Origin: Diphasiastrum complanatum
Taxonomy: Eukaryota > Streptophyta > Lycopodiopsida > Lycopodiales > Lycopodiaceae
NCBI GenBank assembly: GCA_029204225.1
Contig: MU832664.1
Location: forward strand, 1 to 64,000
Direction: 5' to 3'
DNA: 64,000 nt
The notes under the pieces are model-generated. The model ran no database searches and had not been told where the DNA came from. It saw only the letters and a program-made list of their open reading frames with translations. Positions 1 to 11,400 of the stretch are shown in pieces (position 1 is the stretch's first letter; the number at the start of each line of letters is the position of its first letter). The translations under genes and the position numbers were made by a program.

Positions 1-489
1 AAATTGTAGCCAGGAATCGTATTGAGGTAAATGTGTTTACAAAAAGAATCGTAGGTTGGTTATTTTATGGTTTGCTAGATCAGACTTGTGAATTAACCGG
101 CTATACGGAATCGTCAAGGTTTGAAGTGTCCTTCCGTTTTGTCAATTATGAAGTCAGTTGGACCCGACCTCTGTGAAACACCAGAGCGGCCGTCCACCAT
201 CCATACACCACCTTGGTTAAAGTGTCACACTAGTCACACCCACCGTTGGTACTGTCTAGCGAAATACCTAGACCCGACTCGGTCGGCAAAAATACCCGCC
301 GCTTAGCAAACAAAGCGGTGCGTATAACTGCACCTCACGAGCACATCAAAGACAGTAAATCGCTTTCAAGCCATGTAAGATTTTTTTCTAACTGTAAGCC
401 GAATTCAATGGGGAAAGAGACATTAGCGAATTAGCGATCAAAGTTTTTACGGAACCATAATTCTAGAAAACTAGTGAATCATTCCACCA
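1..489. other. No recognisable gene
   Basis: Short open frames exist but none resembles a known domain, and no splice-bounded exon stands out. It could be intergenic sequence or an old, unrecognisable repeat. Confidence 0.4.
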
Positions 490-690
490 AAAGTGTTAGC
501 ACCCCCTCCTTGCAACCGTATCTCTGAGAGCCGGAAAACTCTCATTGGTTGGGGAGCACGGGGCAATAAGAGGCCATCAGGGTTGAAAGTGGCAAATCCT
601 ATTTCTCATGTAGGGCCGAACCACCATTAGAGGTGAGGCCCCTTGACCCTTTAGTTTGTTTTGGACCAACCCCCAATATACGCACACATG
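490..690 (+). repeat. Dispersed repeat, copy 1 (inverted partner at 31.5 kb)
   Basis: This stretch aligns by eye, as reverse complement, with about 31,480-31,640 in intron 5 of the receptor gene. Shared blocks include the segment around CATTGG..GAGCACGGGGCA, then GAAAG and TTGGACCAA near the end. The copies are diverged but collinear over roughly 170-200 bases, so this is an interspersed repeat. No coding capacity is visible, and its class is unknown. Confidence 0.5.
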
Positions 691-1129
691 AATGACAAAA
701 ATAGATTTGTTGTCCAACGGATCCCTGCATTGCAAGAGCCATTGCAGCAGCCAGTGCACAACGACCCTCTCGCTTGTTCTCCTCGACCCTCTCACATGTT
801 ATCCTCTAACATCCAAAACCGGTGAGCGGGTGAGCATGGAAAGAGGCCTCCTTTACAAACTCACCCACTCCAAAGTCTTGAAATTTTTTTAGAGCCTAAT
901 ATTATAACTAAGCTTCATGCCCTTCACAGCGACTGGCCGGGGGGGGCTTCTGACGCTCCGGGTAGCGAGTCGGTGACGGTCATCTTCCAAGACCGACCGT
1001 CAACGCACGTCAAAGTTCAAATCAAGGTGCAACGTTCAAATCTGGCTATGGCGGAGAGCTAACGAGAAACGCTGCCCTTTGGAGTTGCTTGCTTTCGTTG
1101 GCGATCTGGCAGTCACTTTCAGTGTTCAC
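691..1129. other. No recognisable gene; locally GC-richer segment
   Basis: The stretch 930-1060 is more GC-rich than its surroundings, with a G run near 939-947 and repeated GACGGTC/GACCGTC-like words. It might be a promoter or 5' UTR for the coiled-coil gene downstream, but no TATA box or initiation context can be defended. Confidence 0.25.
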
Positions 1130-1900
1130 GATTCCAGATTTGGAGGTCAGTTTTTGAATGTATCAGAAACTCATTTTTCGTTTCTGTCTTGCTTGTGCTG
1201 TAGCTTAGAAATCTCTGTTAAATTGATTACTGGCTTGGCTTATCTGTATCTTAGACAGTTTCTGTAAGATCGCTGTTATCATACAACACTGATAATGACA
1301 CAGTTGTAGTGTTCGATTGCAGTGATTGCGCAGAACGTATTGACAGGATTCAGGTTTGAGTTGTAGATCATATTGTTATGGATTAATCTCACAGCTGCTT
1401 GCATGCCCTTCGCAGATCTGTCTTTGCTTTGCCTCTTGCTTGTTTAACTAGTGCTGGCAGACCACAAATGCTCTAGTTTTCACAGATTTTTACAGCTTAT
1501 TCTTATGACTCAATTATCTTTCCTTACAAAAGCTATGTATCAATCTGGAGGTCCGGGCTGAATTAGGACAAAACTCATCGTTCGTTTTCTGCCTTTGGTT
1601 GTATTGTAATGTACAGTTTTTCTCTAAAGCGATCTAAAACGATGATTATAGGAATGCAATGACACAGTTATATCGTTTGATTGCTGTGATCGCACAATCG
1701 TATCAACTGGATTCAGGTTTAGGTTGTAGCTCATATCATTATGAATTAATAACACACTGCTTGCATTCCCTTGGCAAATCTGTCTTTTTGTTCTTGCTTC
1801 TAATAATCGTGCTGCAAACAACAAACGCTCTATTCTTACAGATTTTTAAAAACTTCTAATTATTCTTACGAGGCCTTTAGTTTTCCTCATAAAAGCTGTA
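1130..1900 (+). repeat. Diverged tandem duplication, unit about 365-400 bp
   Basis: Two collinear copies lie head to tail, about 1,130-1,515 and 1,540-1,890. Anchors are GACACAGTT at 1,297 and 1,661 (offset 364), GGATTCAGGTTT shortly after, then CTGCTTGCAT, CAGATTTTTA and AAAAGCTGTA/AAAAGCTATG. The copies have many substitutions and small indels, so the duplication is old. No reading frame is conserved between them, so the unit is non-coding or a dead repeat. Confidence 0.65.
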
Positions 1901-3499
1901 CATGTTGCGCTTTTGCATATCTTCGCCTTCTTTTCTTGTAAGATTTGATGCCTAGAAGCTTAAGTGGATATATTTAATCAAAGCTGTTCAGGTGTGAAGA
2001 GTATGTAGGACTTTTTTTCCTTTCACTGACAGCATAATCATTTATCAATCCGAAATGCCCTTGTAGACTTGCCATTTTCTGGCCGCTGTGTTACTCTCTA
2101 TAGTCTGCTCGCAGTTTAGTGTTTTCTTTATCCTCGTTCCCAACTCACTACTATCAGGTTTGGAAGATGGCAGTATAATGGGGGAGGTAAATTTTAGAGT
2201 GCAGAAAATAGTAAGCATTGGCAGAACAACTTAAATTCGGCTTGTGAGGGCTGTAATCATGTTTGAACGATATCTCTTATTAACCTAAGATTTTTTGATC
2301 TGTATTGGCAGCGCATTTGGCAATGGCGCAGCTGAAGTCGGAGAGAAACAGCTGATTGTAGAAAGGAAGGAAGTTTTAGAGACACAGAAAGCACTTTAGT
2401 AGAGAAGCTCAACATACATTTAGATTTTGGACAGCCGACAAATGGCTCTCGAGAAAGACCTATGTGAGGTATTTGGTTTTGGTTCGGGTATTGAAGGTTT
2501 AGCGCTTGTCGGCAAGATCTAAAATGATAAACTGCATACACTGTAGTTGAGTTCAGATGACCAATACAACTTTTTTGGTTGTATAATCGAAGTCTATCCT
2601 GTGGTTGCCACCTTTCTTTTGATAATGGAAGCACGAAGGACACCATGAAAGCTGTTAGCTTGATCTTTCTTCAGAACATAACACAGGAAAGGCAAAACAA
2701 TAATCGCCACGAATACTCGTACTGGTTGATGAAGTCAAAGTTACTTTGTACATACTTTAATCACATGACCAGATCTCAAAGTGATTGCAGTAAATAGAAC
2801 CAGTTGTGATAAGAAAATCAAAAGGTAACAATATTATTAGTCTCGTGATGCCACACGGATCTCCATAATGCTTCACTTTAAGATGAATCATCAATCATGA
2901 ATTCGTTACGTTTAACCAACCAACAATTGCTCTTTCATTCATAGTTCAGCTTCTAAATCAATGACTCCCATTAACTCATTAAGAGACATGTGATGCAATG
3001 GGTTGGTTATGATGTCCACGAACATTCTATCAATGTGGCAGCGCTTCAGAAACAATTTTCCTTCCTGAACCATGTCTCGAAATACAGCCATATTGCAATG
3101 CAAAATTTGTTTTTGTAATCATTACGTTCTATTTGTGTAACCATGCTATGGATCTATCTATTCTTCTATCTCACTTGTACTTGTCTTGGTATGCCTTTTC
3201 TTCCTATGACCTTTCTTCTGGTTTCTCCTTCCTGTGACCGGTTCCTCCTTCATGGCCTTATGCCATGCCTCCCATTTTGGACTCTGTTGTGCTTCAAGCA
3301 AATATGTAGAAGACCATGGCTATCCCCTTCTTTGCATGTGTACCTCTGTGGAGGCCCTTTTGATTTTTTGTTGATCTGCTTAATTGGTTCCTCAATTACC
3401 TTGGCGTCTCTGAAGGTTTTTCCTTCCTCTCACATTCTGCTTGCTCTCATTCTTCCACAGCATCCCCTGTTTGTCACTTCTTGATTGTCTTCATGTGAG
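1901..3499. other. No supported gene; possible upstream exon and old repeat
   Basis: A short open stretch after an acceptor-like TTGGCAG at 2,312, and a short ATG-led stretch around 2,444-2,471 ending in GAG|GTATTT, could be 5' exons of the coiled-coil gene. Neither joins the exon at 6,142 in a convincing phase. About 2,660-2,710 resembles 5,862-5,912 (shared CAGAACATAACACA and GAAAGG), so the two flank the reversed copia copy. Confidence 0.3.
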
Positions 3500-5915
3500 C
3501 ATTTCCCCTCGACTCTCCCATTTAATTATTATGGTCTTCAGTGGTACCTGTCTCTTCCACCTAGTTGTCTTCATCAAACACTAAATCCCTGAACAAGACT
3601 TTGACCCTTGCAGGATCATATAGCTTTTAAACTTGGGCTTTTGTGGGATAATCGGCAATGATGCACAGTAGCTGACTTATGCATTTAGACTTCAGGTACA
3701 TGGGCACAAGCTTTGCATAAAAATTAGTTATGTGAGTGGTCTCTTGTCTTCTTATTACCATCCACAATGTTTCTGGGGTTGTATCTTGGAGTGCCTGATT
3801 TGGTGTTTTACCACCTATATAAATAATTGTGCCAGACACCACATACCTGAGAAACTTGGGCAACTTCTTGTCATAAATCATACAACTTATCATTTCTATG
3901 ACACTCTGATTTTTTGTACCAAGCAAGCTGTTTTTATTTTGAGGGGTATATGACAATCAAAAGTTCTAGTGCCTCCCCTCCTTTGTGCCACAGGCTTGAA
4001 ACTCCCTTCTCATTTACTCACCTCAGCTCCATGAACGGAGCCTTTTCAGTTCTCTAATGCACGACATTTCTAAGACTTCATGTTCATTCCTTATGCATTA
4101 GAAATTAAACATGTGACCTCCTATTCGCAGCCTCTCCTAGCGGTGCCGTCTTGATGGGTCAACAGCTGTCACGTGAACAAGTTTTACTATCAACATTTCC
4201 CTTATCAAACATAGTTTCTTGAGTCTCCGACCCATTGATAGCCACGATTAAGATTCATCTAAGTCGATTGGATTTAGGGTTTAGGCTGATCCACAAAAAA
4301 TCAGTACCTATATCATCTAGAATTACATTTTCTCTCATTCTAAATGATTGAAATTGACTGCAAATTAGAGAGTGGTTGTAAACTATAGTGTGTTTGATCT
4401 ATGTACAATCGAATTTCTTGTAACTAATAATAAAATTTACATATATTAAAACCAAAAATTGGATTCTCTGATTTTTTCTATGTGGGCTCAGTCCAAACCC
4501 TTGAAAAGCCATGGTCTTTCAATTCTGAAAAGGCCAATTTTGAAAAATAAGGAATTTATGGTCCGTATCCGTGTCCTCTTCCTGAATGTTTTTTTTCTCG
4601 ACGCCGAGTGCTTTTCCATACGAATGTATGCTTTTGCAATCCCATTGTAAAATTTTCTTTCACAATATTCTCTGCTTCAGCACTCAGATGCCCTGAATTT
4701 GCAAAATTTCAGGTAATCCTTTTTGGTCTTGAAATGGCCACACGTGCACCATACATGACTGTCCAGTGACCATTCCTTCCAGCCTGTGGCGTCAATCCTC
4801 ACGTATTCCCATTGCCAAAAATCTCCACTACTTCAGGACCTTATATTCTATTCAAGGAATCTCAAATACATCCCCATATCTCTCATCTTGCTCACTGAAA
4901 CCAGAATTTTCGCTGTTCAAGGCATATATAGGACATCGTGCACTGTTCCTTTTTGCCCCTCTGCCAATTGCAAAGATATTGAAGTAATGTCGGATGCCTT
5001 GTTCCAGCCCTAAGCCCGGACCAGTACTTCCCTCTATGGTGGCAATGTATTATCGTATATATGATGAGAAAACTGACTTGTCGAAGGCCATGTGCGTTGT
5101 GATGTCCGAATCTAGATACCATCCATGTTGTGAGTCCAGGCTTATGCTCTTCCCTCCGATTGCTAGGCCAGTTCGAAGTCGTCCTCCTTGAACATCCTAT
5201 CATTTTCCCTTTGATTTTTCTCCGTTCTGTTAGCAATTCCTTTGGACGAGTCTCCTTGGCTTGCTCGAAGAGTACCCTTAAAGCCACCGCCTCTTCCTTA
5301 TCCTCTGTATCTGCCACACATGCATGAGCAACTTTCTACCGTCTTCCACTTTCTTTGGGCATTCTGCTGTGATATGGCCCGTATTACTGCTGTAGTAGCA
5401 GGCTATGATCTGGCTCCTGTTATTCCTTTCTTGGCGCAAATATCTTTTTGCTGCGAACCCTTCGTCATTCCTATGTGCTTTGATGCTACTCCGTCCTCCA
5501 TTCATGTTTGCATCACGGAAGTTTCATTCACTCTTCGTTTCCTATTTTCCTAAGATTTGTGAAGCTTCCTCATCCCGCTATTCAAAGCATGTTGTTTTTA
5601 GCCTGAATCCTCCTTTCTTCTTCTTGTAGCAGCCGCTGTGTGACATGTGCAAGATCCAGGTCTTGCGGTCTTCCCTTAAGGTCACAGTCAGAGGACCATA
5701 TGAAGTTACCAAGCTCCCAAGCAGTGTAAAGGCCAGGTGTGCACCTGCTACCGCTAAGAGCACGATGGAAAGATTTCGGGCAGCTTCCTTGGCTAGACGT
5801 GGCGTGGATCCACAATCGTTGATAACTCAAGTACGAAGGATGCTTTAAAAAGCAGTTAACCTGATCAAGCACAGAACATAACACATGAAAGGAAAAACAA
5901 TGATGTAACGACAAG
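3500..5915 (-). mobile_element. Decayed Ty1/copia retrotransposon, minus strand
   Basis: Read on the minus strand, copia gag-pol landmarks appear in the expected order but in shifting frames. A gag tail ending LLQEEERRI lies near 5,600. A zinc knuckle CYYSSNTGHITAEC lies near 5,400, with its second Cys replaced by Ser. A protease-like WYLDSDITTHM lies near 5,120. The integrase segment TPNQALQDTTPETLW is near 3,800. The linker YKLYDPARVKVLF, typical after copia integrase, is near 3,600. Several stops and frameshifts separate them, so it is dead. No clear LTR was found. A direct repeat of about 50 bases flanks the region on both sides (2,660-2,710 and 5,862-5,912). Confidence 0.72.
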
Positions 5916-6141
5916 AAAATCTAGAGCAGAGCAGATGACTCTCGTGACGAACTATATGGGTCACTTTCAGCTGAATTACTAATTATATGCTGGTTACTTT
6001 CGAGTCCTGACTAAGCTAGTAAGCTACATCTTTATGTGCGTAGTTTAAAAAAACAAACTGGTTAGTCATTGCTATATAGTATATATACAGTTTTTGACCA
6101 TTCTAACAAGTAAACCTGAGGCTTTTGTGCGCGTGATCTAG

Positions 6142-6374
6142 GTATAAGCAATCCAGGTTCTGCTTGGAATATGTACCGTCTTTTGGTAGTTCAAGTCCAG
6201 GTGAACGTGAAGATGCAAATTTGGACCTGATTAAACCCTCTGTAAATCCTGTGCTTGTACAGGCAAGAAGGGCGCAGGCCAGCAAAGAAGCTTATCAGGC
6301 TCAAGAGATAGCAGAACTTAATCTTTCTCTTGGTTTACAGCAGCAAGAAAATTTCCTATTGAATTTAAAACTAG
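6142..6374 (+). CDS. Coiled-coil gene, first traced exon
   Basis: An acceptor GATCTAG precedes 6,142 and a donor CTAG|GTTCGT follows 6,374. The frame opens only after an in-frame TGA at 6,134. It encodes a Ser/Gly-rich patch (FGSSSPGERE) and then the first helix. An alternative acceptor at 6,148 would start the exon in phase 0. Confidence 0.6.
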
Positions 6375-8334
6375 GTTCGTTGTTTACACTTATTGTCAAC
6401 TGGACTGATCTTAACTCACGGGAAAACCATGTGCTTGCCCTCAATTAGCTATATATGATTCTTTAATCTAGTTCGTCATTTGAAAGAGCGAGCTTTTCGA
6501 GTGGACTGTGGATCCTAGCTCCCTTGTTTTAGGCCAAATTTCCAACTGTCAAATTATTTTGTGGCTCGATAGCAGTTGGTGATCATCCTAAAGTTTGTGT
6601 CGCTGTCCAGAAAAAGCATTAGATGACATTGAAGATCTTCAGGCCAACTTTGGAATTTTACAGCTTCAGCTTCATGAAGAAAAGGTAATCTTAATTGACT
6701 GTTAGATCAATCTGTTGCATACGAGCGCATGTCTTCACCTGCTTGAATAGCTAGTCAAAGGAACTTATTGGATTATGATGTGATAGTTGTTGGAATTATT
6801 CTGCTTTAACTAAGTTGGCACAAATATGCAGAAGAAATCCCTTGTGCTTGAGCAATGTGCTGCGGAGCAGAAAACGTACTTTTCTACAAAAGAAGCAGAA
6901 CGTTTGAATCAAGTTTCCATACAGTTGAAAAACTATACCGAGCAACTAACGGCCATGCAAAAGGCTCATGAAGTTGAACTCAAGGGTCATGAAGTTGAAA
7001 TCAAGGAGGAAAAACAAAAGGCTGACAAATTAAAGAAAACGGTCATTGAATTGGAGATGTTGCATAAGGAACAACTGCTAAATGAAAGACAAAAAGTGCA
7101 GAAGATTGAGCAGGAGTTAGCAGTGTTACAGGACAATCAAGCTAAAGAACAGGAGAAACATAAACAGATTCATGAGCTTGAACAACAGATATGTAAGCTA
7201 AAAGAAAAGCACCAGAGGGAGGTTCAAAAGCAAAAAGGTGAAACTGAAAAGCTTAACTCACAGCGGAAGAAAGAGGTGGTGGCCCTTGTCAGGGAGAGAG
7301 ATTTTGTGTGGGAACAATTCAAAAGAATGGAAGAGGAATACATAAGCCGCTTGAAAGTTAAAGATGAGCAGCTACAGTCTGCCAGGACAAAAATCTCGAA
7401 TTTTTGTTCTGTAGCTGAGGAACTGCCGAGTATATTGAGAATGAATTGGAACGAGCACAGGAGGACGTGCACATGTTGAAAGAAGCCATGATGACAAAAC
7501 GAGTCAAGGAAACGGACTGTCAGGATCTTAGAAAAGTTCCACCTAAAGGTGAGGAAAGAAGCAAAGATGATCATTATAGGAAAAATGCCTGCTCAGATTC
7601 CAACACAGAAAATGAATTTTTCCAGCAGCTCACAAGTACAAATAGGCAAAGCCCTCAACAGAAAAAGGAAGTACAAGAGGTATTAACCAATCTGAGATTA
7701 TTTTATGGTTGGCTTCAAGTCCTTCTATGTAAAAATTTAGCAAATTTTATATGGTTAATTTTAAGTTCTTGTACTATGGATTGAAATTTGGCAATTTCGT
7801 TTTATAGTTGGCTTCAAGTTCTATACCATGGATCTAAGTTCAGCGCATATTTGATGACTATTAAGCAAAAAATTTAGTATCCTATTATGACTCTCACCAC
7901 CTCTAAAATCACCAGAAAGATTACCCAGACTAATGGTCTCTTGTAAGGCTGTTGCCTTTCATAAAATTTGATAAAAAAAGTTCACATAAGCTTTCCCAAA
8001 CTTAGTGTCATATGTGCGGTAAATATCATTCCCAATTCTTTTCTAAATCACATCTTACTGTCGTGTTGGGTAAGAGTAAACAAATTTTTTGCTCATTCGT
8101 GACATGAGGGAAGGGTCTTTCTAGAGACCTTTTTCCCCATTTTTGCGCTCATTTCTTCAACTCAACCCTAACATAGTTATAAGGCTTTAGCATTTGTAAC
8201 ATCTCAACTACCTCAACAACACCCATGTTGCAGCCAGCTTTATGAAGACATTGGATCCGTTCCAAGACTTGGTGATGGGGAAATTGCAAAGACCATGTGT
8301 CAATTTTCAATTACTAATTACTACCCCCCCCCCC

Positions 8335-8404
<70 letters not shown>

Positions 8405-11400
8405 GTGGTCTTCACTTTCATGGACTGTTTGTGTGGGTATTCTTTCTTTAGCCTCTGTGACCTCTTTCTTAACATCTTCAATGGAAGATTCTAGTCGCTG
8501 AATATGTGAAAGCAGTTGCTGGATAGGGTTTTGCAAAGGCGTGGACATCACTGTAGATGCAACAGGTGTAGCAGGAGTTGCTGCAACAGAGGGCATCCCT
8601 TCATTAGTAGCAACAGGCATTGCAGCTGTAACTAGCCTTTTTTTTTTTATATGCAAATAAAGGGCCAAAAAAATCTGTGAAATTTGTGAGTTCTGTGAAA
8701 TCATCTGTGAAATCTGTCAATCATCTGTATCATCTGTGAAATCATCTGTATCATCTGTCAAATGACTCAAATCATCTGTATCATCTGTGAAATCATCTGT
8801 ATCATCTGTCAAATCATGTGTACATCATGTGAAATCTGTGAAATCAGTGATGATTTTAGATGATTTCACATCTGTCAAATCATCTGTACATCATGTGAAA
8901 ATCTCTATCTTCTGTGAAATCTATGAAATCATCTGTGAAATCTGTGAATTTGGTAATTAATTAACTAATTAATTAATTAATTAATAGAGGAACCGAAATG
9001 GCATCAACCCCGACAAGTCCAACAAATCCGGTGCAAGGATCGTGCGCTGTCGATATTGCCTGGCCGAGTGGTGCATGGGTCTTGGAGGGTATAAGTATAC
9101 CTATTGGGCTCTCCCTAGTGTATGCTTGATAGCATGACCGGTGGCAGGATGCTGCTGTTGTGATGCCTCATTCCTCTCTGTGTGATTGATCCATAGCTTG
9201 GGGGCTAGATCCGTTCGATCTAGGTTTGGTTGGGTTGGTTTGTCCACCATTAGGTTCCCTTGTGTTGCTTGTGATTGGCATGCTTAGAATAGGATCCTTG
9301 GATTGAGGACTTTATATTGTAATTTTATTGCAAGATGGGGGTTGTTGAAACTTGTTCCTTGTTGGCAATAGTCAACTTGATCTTAGTTGGTGGACTGAGA
9401 TCCGTGGGTTGATGCAAGGGAGGAAATTCATGCTAGCAATATATTCTTTTGAGTAAATCTCCGGTTGAGATTTTGGATGTGAAATAGCACTCTTTGAGAA
9501 TATTCTCTCTTAGAGGATAACCAAGTTACAGGATTCTCGGTTATGAAAGTGTTGTGTACAGATCTTGAGATATTTGTAGAGATATGCTATGTAGTGAATC
9601 TTTGTGGGATCATAAAGCCTTTTGTATAGACTTTTTATTCTGTGGATCTACAAAGTATTCCACGAACTAAGTTTTTTGCATGCATAAACTAGTTGTTGAT
9701 ACATAGGCATATTGATGAGAATTGTGTTTAAGACAATTTCTCGCTGGGTTATAGTAATTTCTCATTGAGAATTGGTTATTGACCTAGGATTGATTTAGAA
9801 TCAGATTAAATGTGGTGTTTTGGTACCACACCTAAACATTTAAATATTTTCTAAATCCGATACAGCTAATCAAGTCAAAAGCGTTACTTTTGAGTTAGTT
9901 GTGGAAAATCAACAATAGTAATCCTACTTATGGATATCATTGTTGAAAGGTATTGCTTATAAGTCATATCATTTATGAGTCATTTTGGATTCATTTATTT
10001 GGGTGTGCATAGAATACATGAGAACTTTTGGGCCTTACCTTTTCCCGTTTGGAATAGATGGATTGCTATCCATCTATTTCAGGAGAGTTGGATAGTTGTT
10101 GTTTGCCAAAAGTTAGAACTTCACGTAATGAGGTGGTTCCGGTAAATCTTAAGTTATTCTAGATTAGAACTTAAGAGGAAAATCTAGACGTATTCTAGAT
10201 TGGGACCCTAACTTTGGAATGACAATTTGTGCCATGTCTAAAGTAAGGGCGTTTTTTAGATTACAATCCTTATATTGGCACCGTGTGTGATGTTGTGAAA
10301 CTCTGGAACTTTTCAAATGGAAAGGACTTTTGGTACAACTCATGTGTCTTTTAAAAATTGTATTGCACTCTTAAGAATATGGTCTTAGGAATCTGGAGAG
10401 TTGAGATTGGAGAATTATAACTCCGATCCTAAGATATACCTAATCCATGGGAGAGGATTGTGTTCACAATCGATTACTTCGGATGAATAGACAAGATAGT
10501 GAAATTTTGGTAATGACTGGCCATCTTACCAAATCGACTATGTTTATTTGGAAAAAAACCAAGTAATTAGAGTATCTGGTTTGGCTTTATGGATTACCAA
10601 AGTGACATTATGAACATTTGCGATTCGAAGTTCACTGGTCGCTTTTGGTGGCCGTATTTGCTAAACTAGAGATGACTCTGAACTTAAAGTTCTTCTAATC
10701 ATTGGTAGTTGCTTTCTTTTATTGAGTATAGGACAAGAATCCGATGAATTATGATTGACGAATCATAGTTCAGATTCTAGTTATACTTGATTGTTTAAAA
10801 GAAGGATTACCTGGGTGATCAGAAGATCAGATAAGATATGTATTCATATTTTCTTAACAATCTCCTCGGAGAGGAAGTTATCCTTGATGGAGATTGAGTT
10901 ATAGTTAGCATTTGGCTACCAGTTATAGCTCGTGCATGCTTACGTATAGTTTTAAATCTATATCACCCATTGCGGTAGAGACTCGGGTGTTCAAGTTTCA
11001 GAAAGTAGCGGATTTTCTACATGATATGCAGGAAATGCTACGGATTGCGCGTGAGAATGTCTGGGGTACCCAAGATGGGGACCGACATTATGCAGGTCTG
11101 AAAATATCACCGAGAGACTTCCAAGTGGGGGTTGGGTACCGGCAAGCATTATTAATTGTCCCCTAAAATTTAGAGGACCGTATAAGATCTTGAAAAAGAT
11201 CGGATCCTTAGCTCATCAATCGGAACTCCCGGAAGGATCACAAGTGCATCCCGTATTTCACGTAAGCCGTCTCTGAAAGAGTCTACGTGAAGGAGAGCAT
11301 CTTGGATCTGGAGATCGATTGGACCTGTTGGATGAATCATCAGGTGTGTCTCCACTTGAACCCGGAAAGATCTTGGATACAAGAACTAAACGATTGAGAA

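Noticed and set aside
2442-2471. Start exon for the coiled-coil gene (ATG then GAG|GTATTT)
   Set aside because: Its phase 0 end does not match the phase 2 entry at 6,142. It would fit only with the weaker acceptor at 6,148, so it stays a candidate.
8672-8950. CRISPR-like repetition
   Set aside because: Units are short, imperfect and without spacers of constant length, in a plant genome; it is a minisatellite.
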